Of a stretch of 64,000 nt of DNA, positions 54,249 to 64,000 are shown piece after piece (position 1 is the first letter of the stretch; each line of letters begins with the position of its first letter). The stretch is taken from positions 558,001 through 622,000 of the forward strand of contig JAXBDG010000012.1 of assembly GCA_036320915.1 (NCBI GenBank), given 5' to 3'. The position numbers were made by a program, and so were the translations under genes. The stretch is from Linnemannia elongata. Lineage: Eukaryota; Mortierellomycota; Mortierellomycetes; Mortierellales; Mortierellaceae. The notes under the pieces were generated by a model. The model did no database searches. It had not been told where the DNA came from and was given only the letters and a program-made list of their open reading frames with translations.

Positions 54249-56471
54249 TTAAATAGGCCTCATCTCAAAGGCTGGATCATCCCTGTATGGCGCTGGCACC
54301 CTACTCGCATATGGAGAGGAGTAATCTGACTGGTTCTGGTCATACACTCCCATACCGTATCCGGCTCCTCTAAGCCCCACTGTCTCCTCTCTTGGGGCCT
54401 CCTGGAAGCCTCCAGCATGCGCCGATGTGGCTGTGGGCTCTGTGTTGAACAGTCTCTGTGACCACCCTGTTCGTTGCCTCACATCCTGACCGCCCGACAA
54501 CGAGTCTGTCTTTGCAGTTGTAAACGGGAGTCCTGACGACGACAATGAGGAGGAGCTGGTCTTGTTACTTGACGCATTGGCTCTGGCAAGGTGTTCGTCC
54601 GTATCGACAAGATCCATATCCAAGTAAAACTCACTCAGCAGCGACTCCATGTCCTTGAACCTTTGCTCGTGTCTCTGGATGTAATGCAGGATCCCGGCTT
54701 TGATCTGAATGTCCATTTCTTGGCGCAACGCTACGAAATCTTCGCGTAGATTGACTACATCCTGTGGCTGATTTTGCTGCTGCTGCTGGTGGTGGTAAGG
54801 GCCATCGCTGCGCCCAGGGCTGTTGCTGTTGCTGTTGTACTCAGACTTGATGTCTCCTGTCGCGATTGGCCTTGGAGCATGTGGCGGCTCCTTCGGAGTC
54901 GAGTCGCCTTCGAGTGTCGATAAAGAACTGCTGTAGTTATCCTTTCTCCAGTTGCCGTAGACGCGGCCGAGGTTGGCCTTGGTGCTGGCGCGCAAGAGGA
55001 CTTTCTGGATGACACCGAAAGGCGAATATTGCCTAAGATACACATGTCATGTCACATAAGGGGGGGGGGGAGGGGTTTATTGTTAAAAAAGTTGGAAACC
55101 AGAGTTCCGTGGGGATGAGAGGGACAAAAAAATGGAGACAGGGAGAAAAAGGAAAAAAACCAAACATACCCGTGGCCAAAGAGGGCACCAAAGACTGTAA
55201 GGACGATCGAGAACGCGCCTCCCCAGGAGGAAAACGCCTCTGGAATGCTTAGAATCCTATCAAATGGCCATAAAGTAAAAATTAGTTAGCAACGCACAAG
55301 AAACACGGAGGAAAAAAACACAGAGCGACCATTGGCTGCACATACAACACTTGACGGTTCCTGATCTCGGAGAGGGGCAGATTGAGCCCGATCACCGTGA
55401 AACCGGGATTAAACAGTGTCTCTGCTTCAGACTTCACTCTGTACTCCGTCCCGGTCTTGTTCATGACCCCAAACAATCCCCAGAGGTCATCTCTAAGGAC
55501 CTCTGTAACCTGCATAGAGGTGGAGAGCCTAACATCGGTATAGTTCTGGGCTATAACGTGCGGGTTGCGTTCTTTCGTCGTCCAGGCATTCGTCAGCTTA
55601 TCGTATTTGATGTAGCTCGTTTTTAGGAACGGGTTATTCTCTGGTAGCGTGTGTGTTTAATTATATGGGTATGGAAAAGGCATGAAACACGGGAATAATG
55701 AGTAAGACATCGCAACGCCAACATCATTACGACTATTGCTGCAGTTTCTCGCCGGTTTCTGTTAACCTTACCAGCTGGCACAATAAAAATGTCAAGAAAG
55801 TAGCCCTGCTCGGATAAAAATATGTCGTAAACGCGTTAAGATTAGGCGACATCACCCGACCAACGATAACATGCGTTCAGAATCCCATAAAGAAAGTAGC
55901 GTCCGTTTTACCGAGGAATTCGTCGGAGCGGGAATAAGATAAAAAAAAGACGGTTTTGGAGCGTCCCAGGTGGGCAAGGTGGGGTATATGGTCGAAAAGA
56001 TGTGCATGTCGGTGTGGTAATAGGGTACGCATGGTGAGTAGCGGACCATGCCGGCGGGTACGTCAGGTCCTGTGAGTGGGACTTTGACGGATGTGAAGAA
56101 TTGTGGCAGCACATGCAGCCCACCATCGAAGGGATTGTTATCCACATCCATGTTGCGCGTGCATGCGATGATATGCGGAACGGATATATTCGTTTTTTCA
56201 TCAGAGTAGATGTTGGTGGACTGAAGGACATAGCCTCGGTCGAGAACGGTTGAGATGCGATCCTCGGCGTAATAGATCAATCCTACCACTGTTTTAGGGG
56301 AAGATCATGTAAAGGAGTCGAAACGTTTTTTAGAATAAGTCAAGAACGGTGTCTGCATGATAGCGGCATGGTGCCAAAAGTAAAACAGATTAACATGCCA
56401 GCGACGAGGAAAAAGAACCAATACAGTATGGTGAAGATCAGCGAATCGGACGCCTTTCGGAATTTCACCAT
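54249..56471 (-). CDS. Multi-exon transmembrane protein, unknown function
   Basis: Exons are about 56471-56410 (end uncertain), 56288-55912, 55805-55772 (34-nt microexon), 55640-55346, 55256-55170 and 55032-54249; the last five junctions have matching phases. The product is roughly 545 aa. The N-terminus has a membrane segment (LIFTILYWFFFLVAGM). An extracellular-type middle region follows (HIIACTRNMDVDNN, then NNPFLKTSYIKYDKLTNAW). A second membrane segment is AFSIVLTVFGALFG. The cytoplasmic tail of about 260 residues contains a His/Gln run, a coiled-coil-like part (LREDFVALRQEMDIQIKAG) and a Ser/Pro-rich end. The layout recalls the 21054 gene. Function unknown. Confidence 0.7.
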
Positions 56472-57676
56472 GATGATGTTTCGATCTGCTTTCGATCAGA
56501 GCTGAGGGGATGGGTGGAAGAAAGAGTTGGTTGCAACGAAAAGAAGAAAGAGAAGAGTGCTAGAAAGCGGAAAGAAGAGCAGCGACGAGGGATCCTCCGA
56601 GCGGGCGAACAGTAAGACCATCAAGGCTATTTAATGGAATATAAAACAAAGTTACAGTTTTCGCTTCTGCGGTCCTGAGAAAAAGTGCGGCGTGTCTCTG
56701 CCCAACTTTGTTTTCTTATTTGGCGTACAAGAGGCAGGAGCCAACAGGAGCGCTACCGATCATCGCACGCACTTCGAGGAACGTTTTGTTCCCTTGTTTT
56801 TTGCGTCAATACCTCCTCGGACAACATGGATGAATTGAGCAAGTTGGTCTACATGACGCGCGTGATATTTTCTTCAAAGTCTCGCCTTGATTTTGGTCAT
56901 CCACAGCGCGACGCAGCAACAATGGGCAGCCCCTTGGGTTTGTTTACGAAGTACAGGACTCTTGGCACCACCCAGTTGCACCTCATTGCAACATTCAAGG
57001 CATGCATGGGTGCTTTCAGAAAGTTTAATCGCTCTCAGCTGGCTCGCACATTACTCGAGCCGTGAAGTTGCGAACTGATGGTGTGTGTGCCTGTAATTTC
57101 CCTTTCTGGTTTATTTTGACCGCACGCCATGTCGACTAGAGTACATTACGGAGCGGAACTTGTTGAGCGTGCTAACGAGAGTCCTCAAAAGTACACCCGA
57201 CTATCGAAGTTAGTGATCGCTTCCAGTACATATGCGCAGTGCTTCTCGTACGAGTGGACACGTTTTCCACTGCAAGTTTGAGTCACGAATCTCATGTTCC
57301 TAACCATCTCATTTGTTTACCCAACTTTCATACTTTTTCTGTTGGTTCTTTGGTACAGTCATCTCCTTCGCCCCTGCCTTTGCCCTCGCCCCTATCACTT
57401 TAGGTGGAGGACCCATGAAATTTACTTTTGTTGTATCATGTTGTTACAAGCCCAACAAAGTAAAGCCCATTATATACTGTAGGTGGACTGCATGTGCTTC
57501 GCCCTGTCCAGAGTCAGAACCTAAAAAGTACTTCGCTCTGTCCAGAGTCAGAACCTAAAAAGTGCTTCACCTTGCGATGAACCAGCGTGAATGCGCCCCA
57601 AGAAAGAGCCGACATCGTCGAAAGATCAAAAAGCAACATCGCTGTGAACGCTTGGCTGCCACAACGCATACATGTA
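56472..57676. other. No confident gene; 34-bp direct duplication
   Basis: A unit with CTGTCCAGAGTCAGAACCTA is present twice in tandem (about 57496-57563). An open plus-strand stretch at 56685-57065 has no recognisable domain. The left part is the 5' flank of the minus-strand gene. Confidence 0.35.
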
Positions 57677-57893
57677 GAGGCCGCGCCAGTAAGTCGCATA
57701 ACGATATAATTTTTGGCGTTAGAATACAAATGAATTGGAACCCTTAATTTTTAAGGTACGAAAGGGCAGCTGGATGAGCAAGCTCTAGTCACCTGACAAC
57801 AAGTCAATCTCTGTGACAGATATTAAGGGCTCGAATTCATTTGTATTCTAACGCCAAAAATCATATCGTTATGCGACTTACTGGCGCGGCCTC
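57677..57893. mobile_element. MITE with long TIRs and TA target duplication
   Basis: The first and last roughly 59 bases (57677-57735 and about 57835-57893) are inverted repeats starting GAGGCCGCGCCAGTAAG, with one difference. TA flanks each side (57675-57676 and 57894-57895), the signature of Tc1/mariner-type insertion. The internal part is about 100 bp and noncoding. Confidence 0.88.
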
Positions 57894-58074
57894 TATTATC
57901 AATAAACGAGGTCATTATGAAAATGGGCGACTTACAGTTCACAAGCCCTACCAAAGTCTAATTCTTCTTTTAAATCCGAACAGTTTTCCATAATACGACC
58001 ACGTTCTCCACAATACTCGCAGAGCAGTGAGTCAGGTATTTGGTGTGCGTGTCGGAGTACAGTTGTGCTCTTCC

Positions 58075-58123
58075 ATCGCAATACATGTTATTTTTTTTTT
58101 TTTTTTATCGCAATACATGTTAT
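58075..58123 (-). mobile_element. Poly(A)-only retroposition scar
   Basis: The 17-mer ATCGCAATACATGTTAT occurs at 58075-58091 and 58107-58123 with only a T run between. This looks like a target-site duplication around an insertion consisting of nothing but a poly(A) tail on the minus strand. Confidence 0.65.
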
Positions 58124-58135
58124 TTGCATGAAGCT

Positions 58136-59650
58136 TTTTTTTTTTTTTTTTTTTTTTTGGCTTTACGGTATTTTTATTTCTTAAGGGTTAAATAAGCGTT
58201 ATTCGAAATGTAACTTTTGGCGCTACTCGACATGATGTTGTAGATAATATGGGGAGGCAAGAAAAGGTCTTCTAAAAAGGCTTTGACGAAGTATGTCCAA
58301 ATTCCTTGAAGACCACTGGCAACCAATTGGTGGGCTTTGATTGGGTACCGTTTTTGGATCAGTATCTAAAGACCAGGGCAGGAAGGCTTGAGGAGGTTTT
58401 CTAATTCTTGATCGGACCAGTCAACCTTGTGTGTGTATTCGTGCAAAATCTGAGTCCAGGCATCTCTCTTTGCTCTCTTTGCTGGGCAGAGAAAAATATA
58501 GTGCGATAGATCCTCTTGAGGGGTATGGCAATTGGGACACTCTGGAGATGGGGCAGTGTGCCACTTGTAAAAACGGAATGCGGCAGTGGGAATTGCATGG
58601 TGGATGGACCGCCACCAGAAATTCCTGCTTGAGGCATGGATTTTTGCTCTCCAAAATGCGTGCCAGTGTGCTCTTTTGGCAGCAGATCGATCTTGGTCAG
58701 GCGGAAATAAAAAGGAGCGAAGTTGCTTTGTGCTTGCCTGTGCGAAGGGGATGGTAGCTTTCTTGTCTACTGGCGCCTTGATGGCACCTAGGATCTTGTG
58801 TAGGCTCAGATCGGGTAAATCGGAGGTGTGTTTGACTTCGGTGCAAAAGCGAGTAGATCGTCTTTGGAGGTGGTGGACTAGATGGTTGGTAGGCACAGAT
58901 TGCGGACCAGTTGTGAGCAGAGGAACCTGAGGAGCAATGACACCATTCACCTCTTGTAGGAGCTCGCCTGTCCAAAGTCCGTAGTGGTCCTTGGTGGGAC
59001 TCCATGCCTGAGACGCAGCTGGGACAGGTGGATCAGTTCGTTTCCGAGGTGGTATGGCTTCCAACCACCACTCAATAGGTGAGGCAAGGAACAATTCTGT
59101 TGGAGGCTTAGACAATTCTGGCAAAGTGTAGTCCCAGGAAAAACGAGGGAGGTGGGCAAAGGCCTTGAGAACGTTCTTGAGGGTCGAGCTATAGTGACAC
59201 TCCTTCACCATCCCAACTTTGGGCTTGAGGTAGTAGTTTGGGCTGAGAAAGGCGGGAAACGGTGAGGGCGAGTAGGTATACTGTTGCAGTGTAGAGGGCA
59301 TCACTTCACGACCGAAACTAGGAGTGCCTGACAGCATATTCTGCACATGTCGAAGTTGAAAAGTAGTGGCCTGGGTACCAGGATCAATGATACCAAGTTC
59401 ACCCAACTCCTTGGGTGAGCAAAACAACTGCCAGGATGGGGCAGGCTTGTTGGGCAGGATAAATGACTTGAGAAGACTGACGACTTTTTTGAACCAAGAT
59501 TCTGGAGGTGATAGGATCCACAAAGCATGCCATAGCTTAGAGAGGATGAGCGAGTTGACAATGACTGCCTTGCCCAGATGTGAGAGCCTACAGATGTGAC
59601 GAATTGTCATTCGTTCGAGTGGATTAAGCACACAAAAGAATCCATCCTCT
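58136..59650 (-). pseudogene. 5'-truncated L1-like LINE ORF2 end with poly(A) tail
   Basis: A minus-strand frame of 421 codons (58366-59631) covers the region after the RT: LSHLGKAVIVNSLILSKLWH (thumb side), LFCSPKELGELGIIDP, FWWRSIHHAIPTAAFRFYKW and a terminal zinc motif CPNCHTPQEDLSHYIFLC. The endonuclease and catalytic RT are absent. After the stop the minus strand runs about 200 bases to an A tail (T run about 58136-58158). It appears to be a different family from the 33127 LINE, closer to the fragment at 11512. No TSD was identified. Confidence 0.75.
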
Positions 59651-60173
59651 GATTCTTTTGTTACTGCTTCCGCTCTAAGCCTCTTCCCTCTCGATCTCAG
59701 CTTTACCTCTTACTTAGCCCTGTCTCTCACTCGCCCCAGCTCCGCCTCTATCAAGTCTCACCCTTCTGTACAACCACATGCACCGGACGCCTGCAAGCCC
59801 ATGTGGTGCCCAGCTCACCACCATATAATATACCCCCAGCCTCATGCCTTTACCAGCCCCATCATGTTGGGGTCCTGCCCGTCTTTAACAACCCGGATCT
59901 ATTTTAGATATTTGTTCTGCTCCTTGTTCTTTATTGTATCTCTGCTATGTAGCTTTTGTCTAGTCCTATAACTATGGCCTCGTTTCTTGGCCTTTGTCGA
60001 GTCCCTTGTCTAACAATAAATTAATACACTTGAATCATACATGCTCCATATCTCCGTCCCCTCCTTTTGCATACCCTTCAAGCTCGGATCTTGACAACAG
60101 ACCACCACGTGTAAGCATGTGGCGTATCATTAAAATTATACCCCTTAAGTGGCATATATTACTTCATAAACAA
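59651..60173. other. No gene seen
   Basis: Pyrimidine-rich unique sequence up to the left boundary of duplicated copy B. Confidence 0.35.
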
Positions 60174-61988
60174 ACATATTGAATAGACTTTTTTAAACAC
60201 TCGCACGCATAAACCTTCTTTACGTTTTTTTTTTTATTATTCCTTTCTTATTCCTTTCTTATTCCTTTCTTATTCCTTTCTTATTCCTTTCTTATTCCTT
60301 TCTTATTCCTTTCTTATTCCTTTCTCATTCCTGTCTTTTCTTTGCTTGGTTTGGCTGTTAATGTGCCATGCAATGGGTGTGCGGCTCACCGTTGTTTTGT
60401 ATCTTATTTTGGGTGGGCTTAGTCGTTTTCACTTCTGTGATGACATCTATGCAAGGCGATGTTGTGACTGCCCCTTTTTTCTGATTGTCCAATTCTATTG
60501 TTGCCTCTGATCATCCGCGGCCCTTACTGTTGTTCCAGTTTCCCGATGCCTTTTCATTTTTTGTTTCTGACCACCATGTTCCTGTATTTAGAGTGCGTTG
60601 ACTGGACCTATTTTTTTTCTCCAAGTGCCCCATTGTCTGTTGATGGTCGATCATTGCGGATTTAGCCTTTTGTTCGCGTCTCCTTCTGCCAATTGAAGAT
60701 TAACATTTTATTTTTATTTATTTTTTTTTATTGCACCAATGCATTGTCCATTGTAAATACTGCTTTATTCTCAGTGGGTGCATTGGCAATCCAGCTTATT
60801 ATTAACCATGTCAGTTAACTTTATATTGAAATGTTAGTGTATATGAACTTGATAGTCAATGTGAAGAAAGAGACCGTTCTCTATTATGCACGGCTATATG
60901 CTTAATACACAGGAGCAGCCATACAGCTAGGGACATCAGTACATAGGGGCTGATGTCTCATATAATGCACTTCTTCATTGAAAAAAAGGGTAACTAAAAT
61001 ACACCCGTGCCATAAAAATAAATGCCTTGAGGCCTACACCATATTTTTTTCCTTTTTTTTCTCTTATTATGTTCCTTATTCCCATTTCTCTCAGAACTGC
61101 AATCTTTATCTCTACTAATCAAATTAACAATGGAAAAAGCACCCAAAGGAAATAATAAACCTCCTTCTGAACCAAGGTTTCCAATTATACTTCGCGATAG
61201 GACGTAGGTTGGAAGACACTTACGCTCTCTACTGTCTGTTATGCGCTATACTGATTGTTAAGTTTATTGCTTTTTTTCAGTTCACTCCATATTAATTTTT
61301 TCTGTCCATTTCTGTTTTTCCAATTAATACCCTTCCTTTGCCTTTCCCAGGGGAAAGGTATCGTCTACGCGTCATGTAATTCCCTCTAAAAATAATCACT
61401 TTACTCGAAGCTTGACAAAGACAGAGGAGGAAAAGGTGTGGAAGATGAGAAAAATGCCGATGATATGGAGGGCGTGGAGGAACTAAAGGGGGGAGAAGAA
61501 GACTACACTACGACGGTGATGTCAATACGCATAAACTAACCACAGGACATCCAACCGCCCATTTTCTTCTCCCTCGACAGTGCGGCCATTTCCCTCTACT
61601 TTGCACACATGCCCAACTAAAGTGTTCAGCATGAGTGATAATACTTTTTGTGATTTCGACTTTGTTTTTGAAATGCTCATCCTAACTCTTACGTTCATCC
61701 CCCAGATCTTTTTCGCCTGTATTTTATTTCTAACTTTTTGCTCTCACATCGCCATTAACGTTAGAGGAGACGATCACGAACAAACGCGCTTTGAACATCT
61801 TGGCGTCAGTTTGATCACATAAATAAAATCAAGTTCATATATCGTTCGCTCTTTAATCCACCTTTCTTCACTTTTCTCTCTTTCATCATCTATTCTTTCT
61901 ATCGCTCCTCCAATCACCTGTTAGACGCCACCGGCAGGACAAAACAATAATAAGAGAGGCAAACGAACTCCACTAGCAACTGTCGTCC

Positions 61989-62964
61989 ATGATACCCAGC
62001 AACTCATTCAAGGACATTACATCAGAGAAGTGGTCAACTCAGACAGGATCTCGCTCGGATCTACAATTAATATCAGGAACAGGAACAAGAGAACATTGTC
62101 CTCCAAAAATAAGTCCACTTAACAAGATCTCCCCCGAGGACAAAGGAAGCGCTCTTCCATCAATTCAACACAGGCCGACTGAAACCATGTACGATGGCCA
62201 ACGGTTCATTCAAGAAACGGGAGGCGTGCAGGTGCATGTCGAGACGATCCGACTGAATCTGCGAGGCGAAAGAATCCGGGCACGCGTGCAACAAAGGAGG
62301 CTTGATCTCCAACCCAATCCATGTGTGGGATCGGCTTGCATTTGTCCGGTCACACATAGACTGGACAGTGGCTGACTGGAAGCGAGTCATGCTCACTGAT
62401 GAGGGCATGATCAGCTGCGTGGGCTCCTTTATCAGGAAGTACAGCGACCGAGAGCACAGCTGTCTGCAGCTTCATCAAATCTGCACATCGCTACAAGGTG
62501 GAAGAGGGAAAATGCTGATCAGGGGATGCATTACTCTTTTTGAACCAGGAGACCTTTCCGGGTACATGGGTTGTTGGATTTAGAATTCTTCTTTACCATC
62601 GTCAACGATTATGTTCTAATCTCATACATTTGGCACGGCATGTATCCTGCGGAATCAAACCTTCAGAAAGACAACTCTCAGGTTCATACTGTAAACGTCG
62701 TACAACAATGGCTTGCCGAGCAGTAGTTTACTGTTCTTGAGGGGCCAGCCAACTCTCCGGACCACAACATCATCTAGCACGTCTGAGGCTCTATCAAGCA
62801 TAAACTCGCCCAAGAGCTGGCGCCGAGAAGCATGAAAGATCTCTGGGAGCGCGTGCAGGATATTTGAGCAACTCTCCAGGAGGACTGCCTGTATGACCTA
62901 TGCTAGAACTTGCCCAGACGCATGAAGAAGGGGGTCCGAAACAGAAGATGGTACACCAAATATT
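61989..62964 (+). pseudogene. Tc1-type transposase, decayed (copy B)
   Basis: Same content and mostly the same breaks as 17782-18757. Single differences include an Arg to Leu change in the IRRNLRGERI segment and an earlier stop after GCW at about 62581. Confidence 0.75.
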
Positions 62965-63584
62965 AATCGGCCACGCCACAATTGATCAATAAGCATTAAG
63001 AAACCAGATGAATTTGATATCATATCCAGAACGGTTTAGAGTTTAACAGGGCGTCAAGAATGGGCATAAGGATGATAGAGATCTGCGGGGTGAATGCAAG
63101 GAAGGAGATAAATAAGGTACAGGAGGGCAGAGTATTTAAATGTGTGAGGCTAGGTCAAAAAAAGAAAAAAGAACAAAGGAAGAACAAGGAATACAGCTAA
63201 TGAGCAAAAACGACTAACAGAAAAAAGTGTCATGGATATTATATCTTCTGCCACGATAAGTGTCGGGAATGAGGCGATGATGGAAGAGAAGGGAAAAGAA
63301 GAGAGGAATGGCGAGAGAGGAATGAAATGATGGTGAAAATGAGGAATGCAAGAAGGAGAATATTTTCCAGAGCCGTTAAGTAAGTGACATGAACGACAAT
63401 ATGGAGCGACACAATAACCAAACCTGAACTGCGGCCAAATTCTTATCTCGGTGTGGGATAATGAAAAGGAGAGAACAATTTGTGGCAGCAATGTGAGGAA
63501 CATAATGAGTTGCTCATGAATAAAAGCAACATCGTGCCAAGTTGGTAGAACATATAAGGCACTAATACAGCTCTTTTTTTTACT

Positions 63585-64000
63585 GTGACATCCATACAGC
63601 TATGCCCAGGACATTCCCCTACCTGTATCTTACCCGTTGTCCAACAAAGCCCGGGGTATTTACGCCACTTGCGGGAAAACATCACACCTCACAAAAGCAA
63701 GTCGCCAATATCTCTCCAACACAGTTCACAATATATCAGTTGCTTGGCGGCCATTCACACAGGATCTCATTTGCGGACCAAAATTTGACGAGAAAGAGAT
63801 GCGCCATAACTTCCAAGCAATAACAGAGGGGCCACACTGCTACGCTTTGGTATGGATACAAGTACGCTCATCCGGCTCAAAGACCAACCCAGTCTTCTCG
63901 ATATGTTACAGCAAGGGACAAATCATCCTCCCTCACATCACGCCTTACGACAAAATTATGGATCTGTTGCGACGCAAAACATTCTGTCGCAAAATCAGAA
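63585..64000 (+). pseudogene. Helitron Rep N-terminal fragment (copy B, cut by window edge)
   Basis: Identical in layout to the first part of 19378-20403, with frames shifted in the same way. Whether the internal deletion joint is also shared lies beyond the window. Confidence 0.7.

Larger units (their letters stand above)
60174..64000 (+). repeat. Large direct duplication, copy B (runs off window)
   Basis: Matches 16021-19793; see that entry. The 11-bp minisatellite has 8 units here (about 60239-60326) against 4 in copy A, which accounts for most of the length difference. Confidence 0.92.

Noticed and set aside
56685..57065. 126-codon frame as a gene
   Set aside because: No domain, no supportive splice context, and ordinary length for chance in this composition.

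Overview
The window looks like a transposon-rich stretch of a nuclear genome from an early-diverging filamentous fungus, most plausibly Mucoromycota in the broad sense, for example a Mortierella relative. This is an inference. It rests on short GT-AG introns of about 70-150 bp, secreted fungal-type enzymes, and a mix of Helitron, DIRS, hAT, Tc1 and LINE elements. No rRNA, true tRNA gene, CRISPR array or bacterial operon was seen.

About 60 percent of the window is mobile DNA or its wreckage. The left part (1-14300) holds a LINE running off the edge, two long foldback repeats, a secreted sphingomyelinase-like gene (2553-3861, four exons), a secreted LPMO-like gene (5846-6526, minus) and a graveyard: a Helitron helicase tail, a Ty3/Gypsy integrase tail, a tRNA-derived SINE with perfect target-site duplications (TSDs), and an L1-like LINE fused in frame to a Gypsy reverse transcriptase. 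A block at 16021-19793 is repeated almost identically at 60174-64000, with a decayed Tc1 transposase and a Helitron start in both copies.

The centre (about 23980-42340) is one nested structure. A minus-strand Helitron Rep/helicase gene, otherwise apparently intact, is split by a 3.8-kb hAT element (25924-29741, 8-bp TSD) with a complete five-exon transposase. The 5' side of the Helitron gene is separated from upstream sequence by a full-length 8.5-kb LINE (33127-41615, 19-bp TSD) with two intact ORFs joined by a TAATG stop/start overlap. A 226-nt tail of the same LINE, identical in sequence, sits at 52554-52789 with its own 18-bp TSD, so this family moved recently.

The right part holds a DIRS-type retrotransposon (48193-51738, minus coding). 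It has inverted terminal repeats and an internal complementary region matching both outer ends, but only a remnant of its tyrosine recombinase, and it sits beside a Helitron helicase fragment. Host-like genes here are a 588-aa disordered protein, a small 138-aa protein, and a multi-exon membrane protein (54249-56471). A second large membrane protein lies at 21054-22892. A Tc1/IS630-type transposase remnant, a TA-flanked MITE, a poly(A)-only insertion and a 5'-truncated LINE complete the list.

The host genes show no pathway linkage. What works together is within elements: LINE ORF1 and ORF2; DIRS gag and RT/RNase H; the Helitron Rep/helicase and possibly the adjacent double zinc-knuckle protein.
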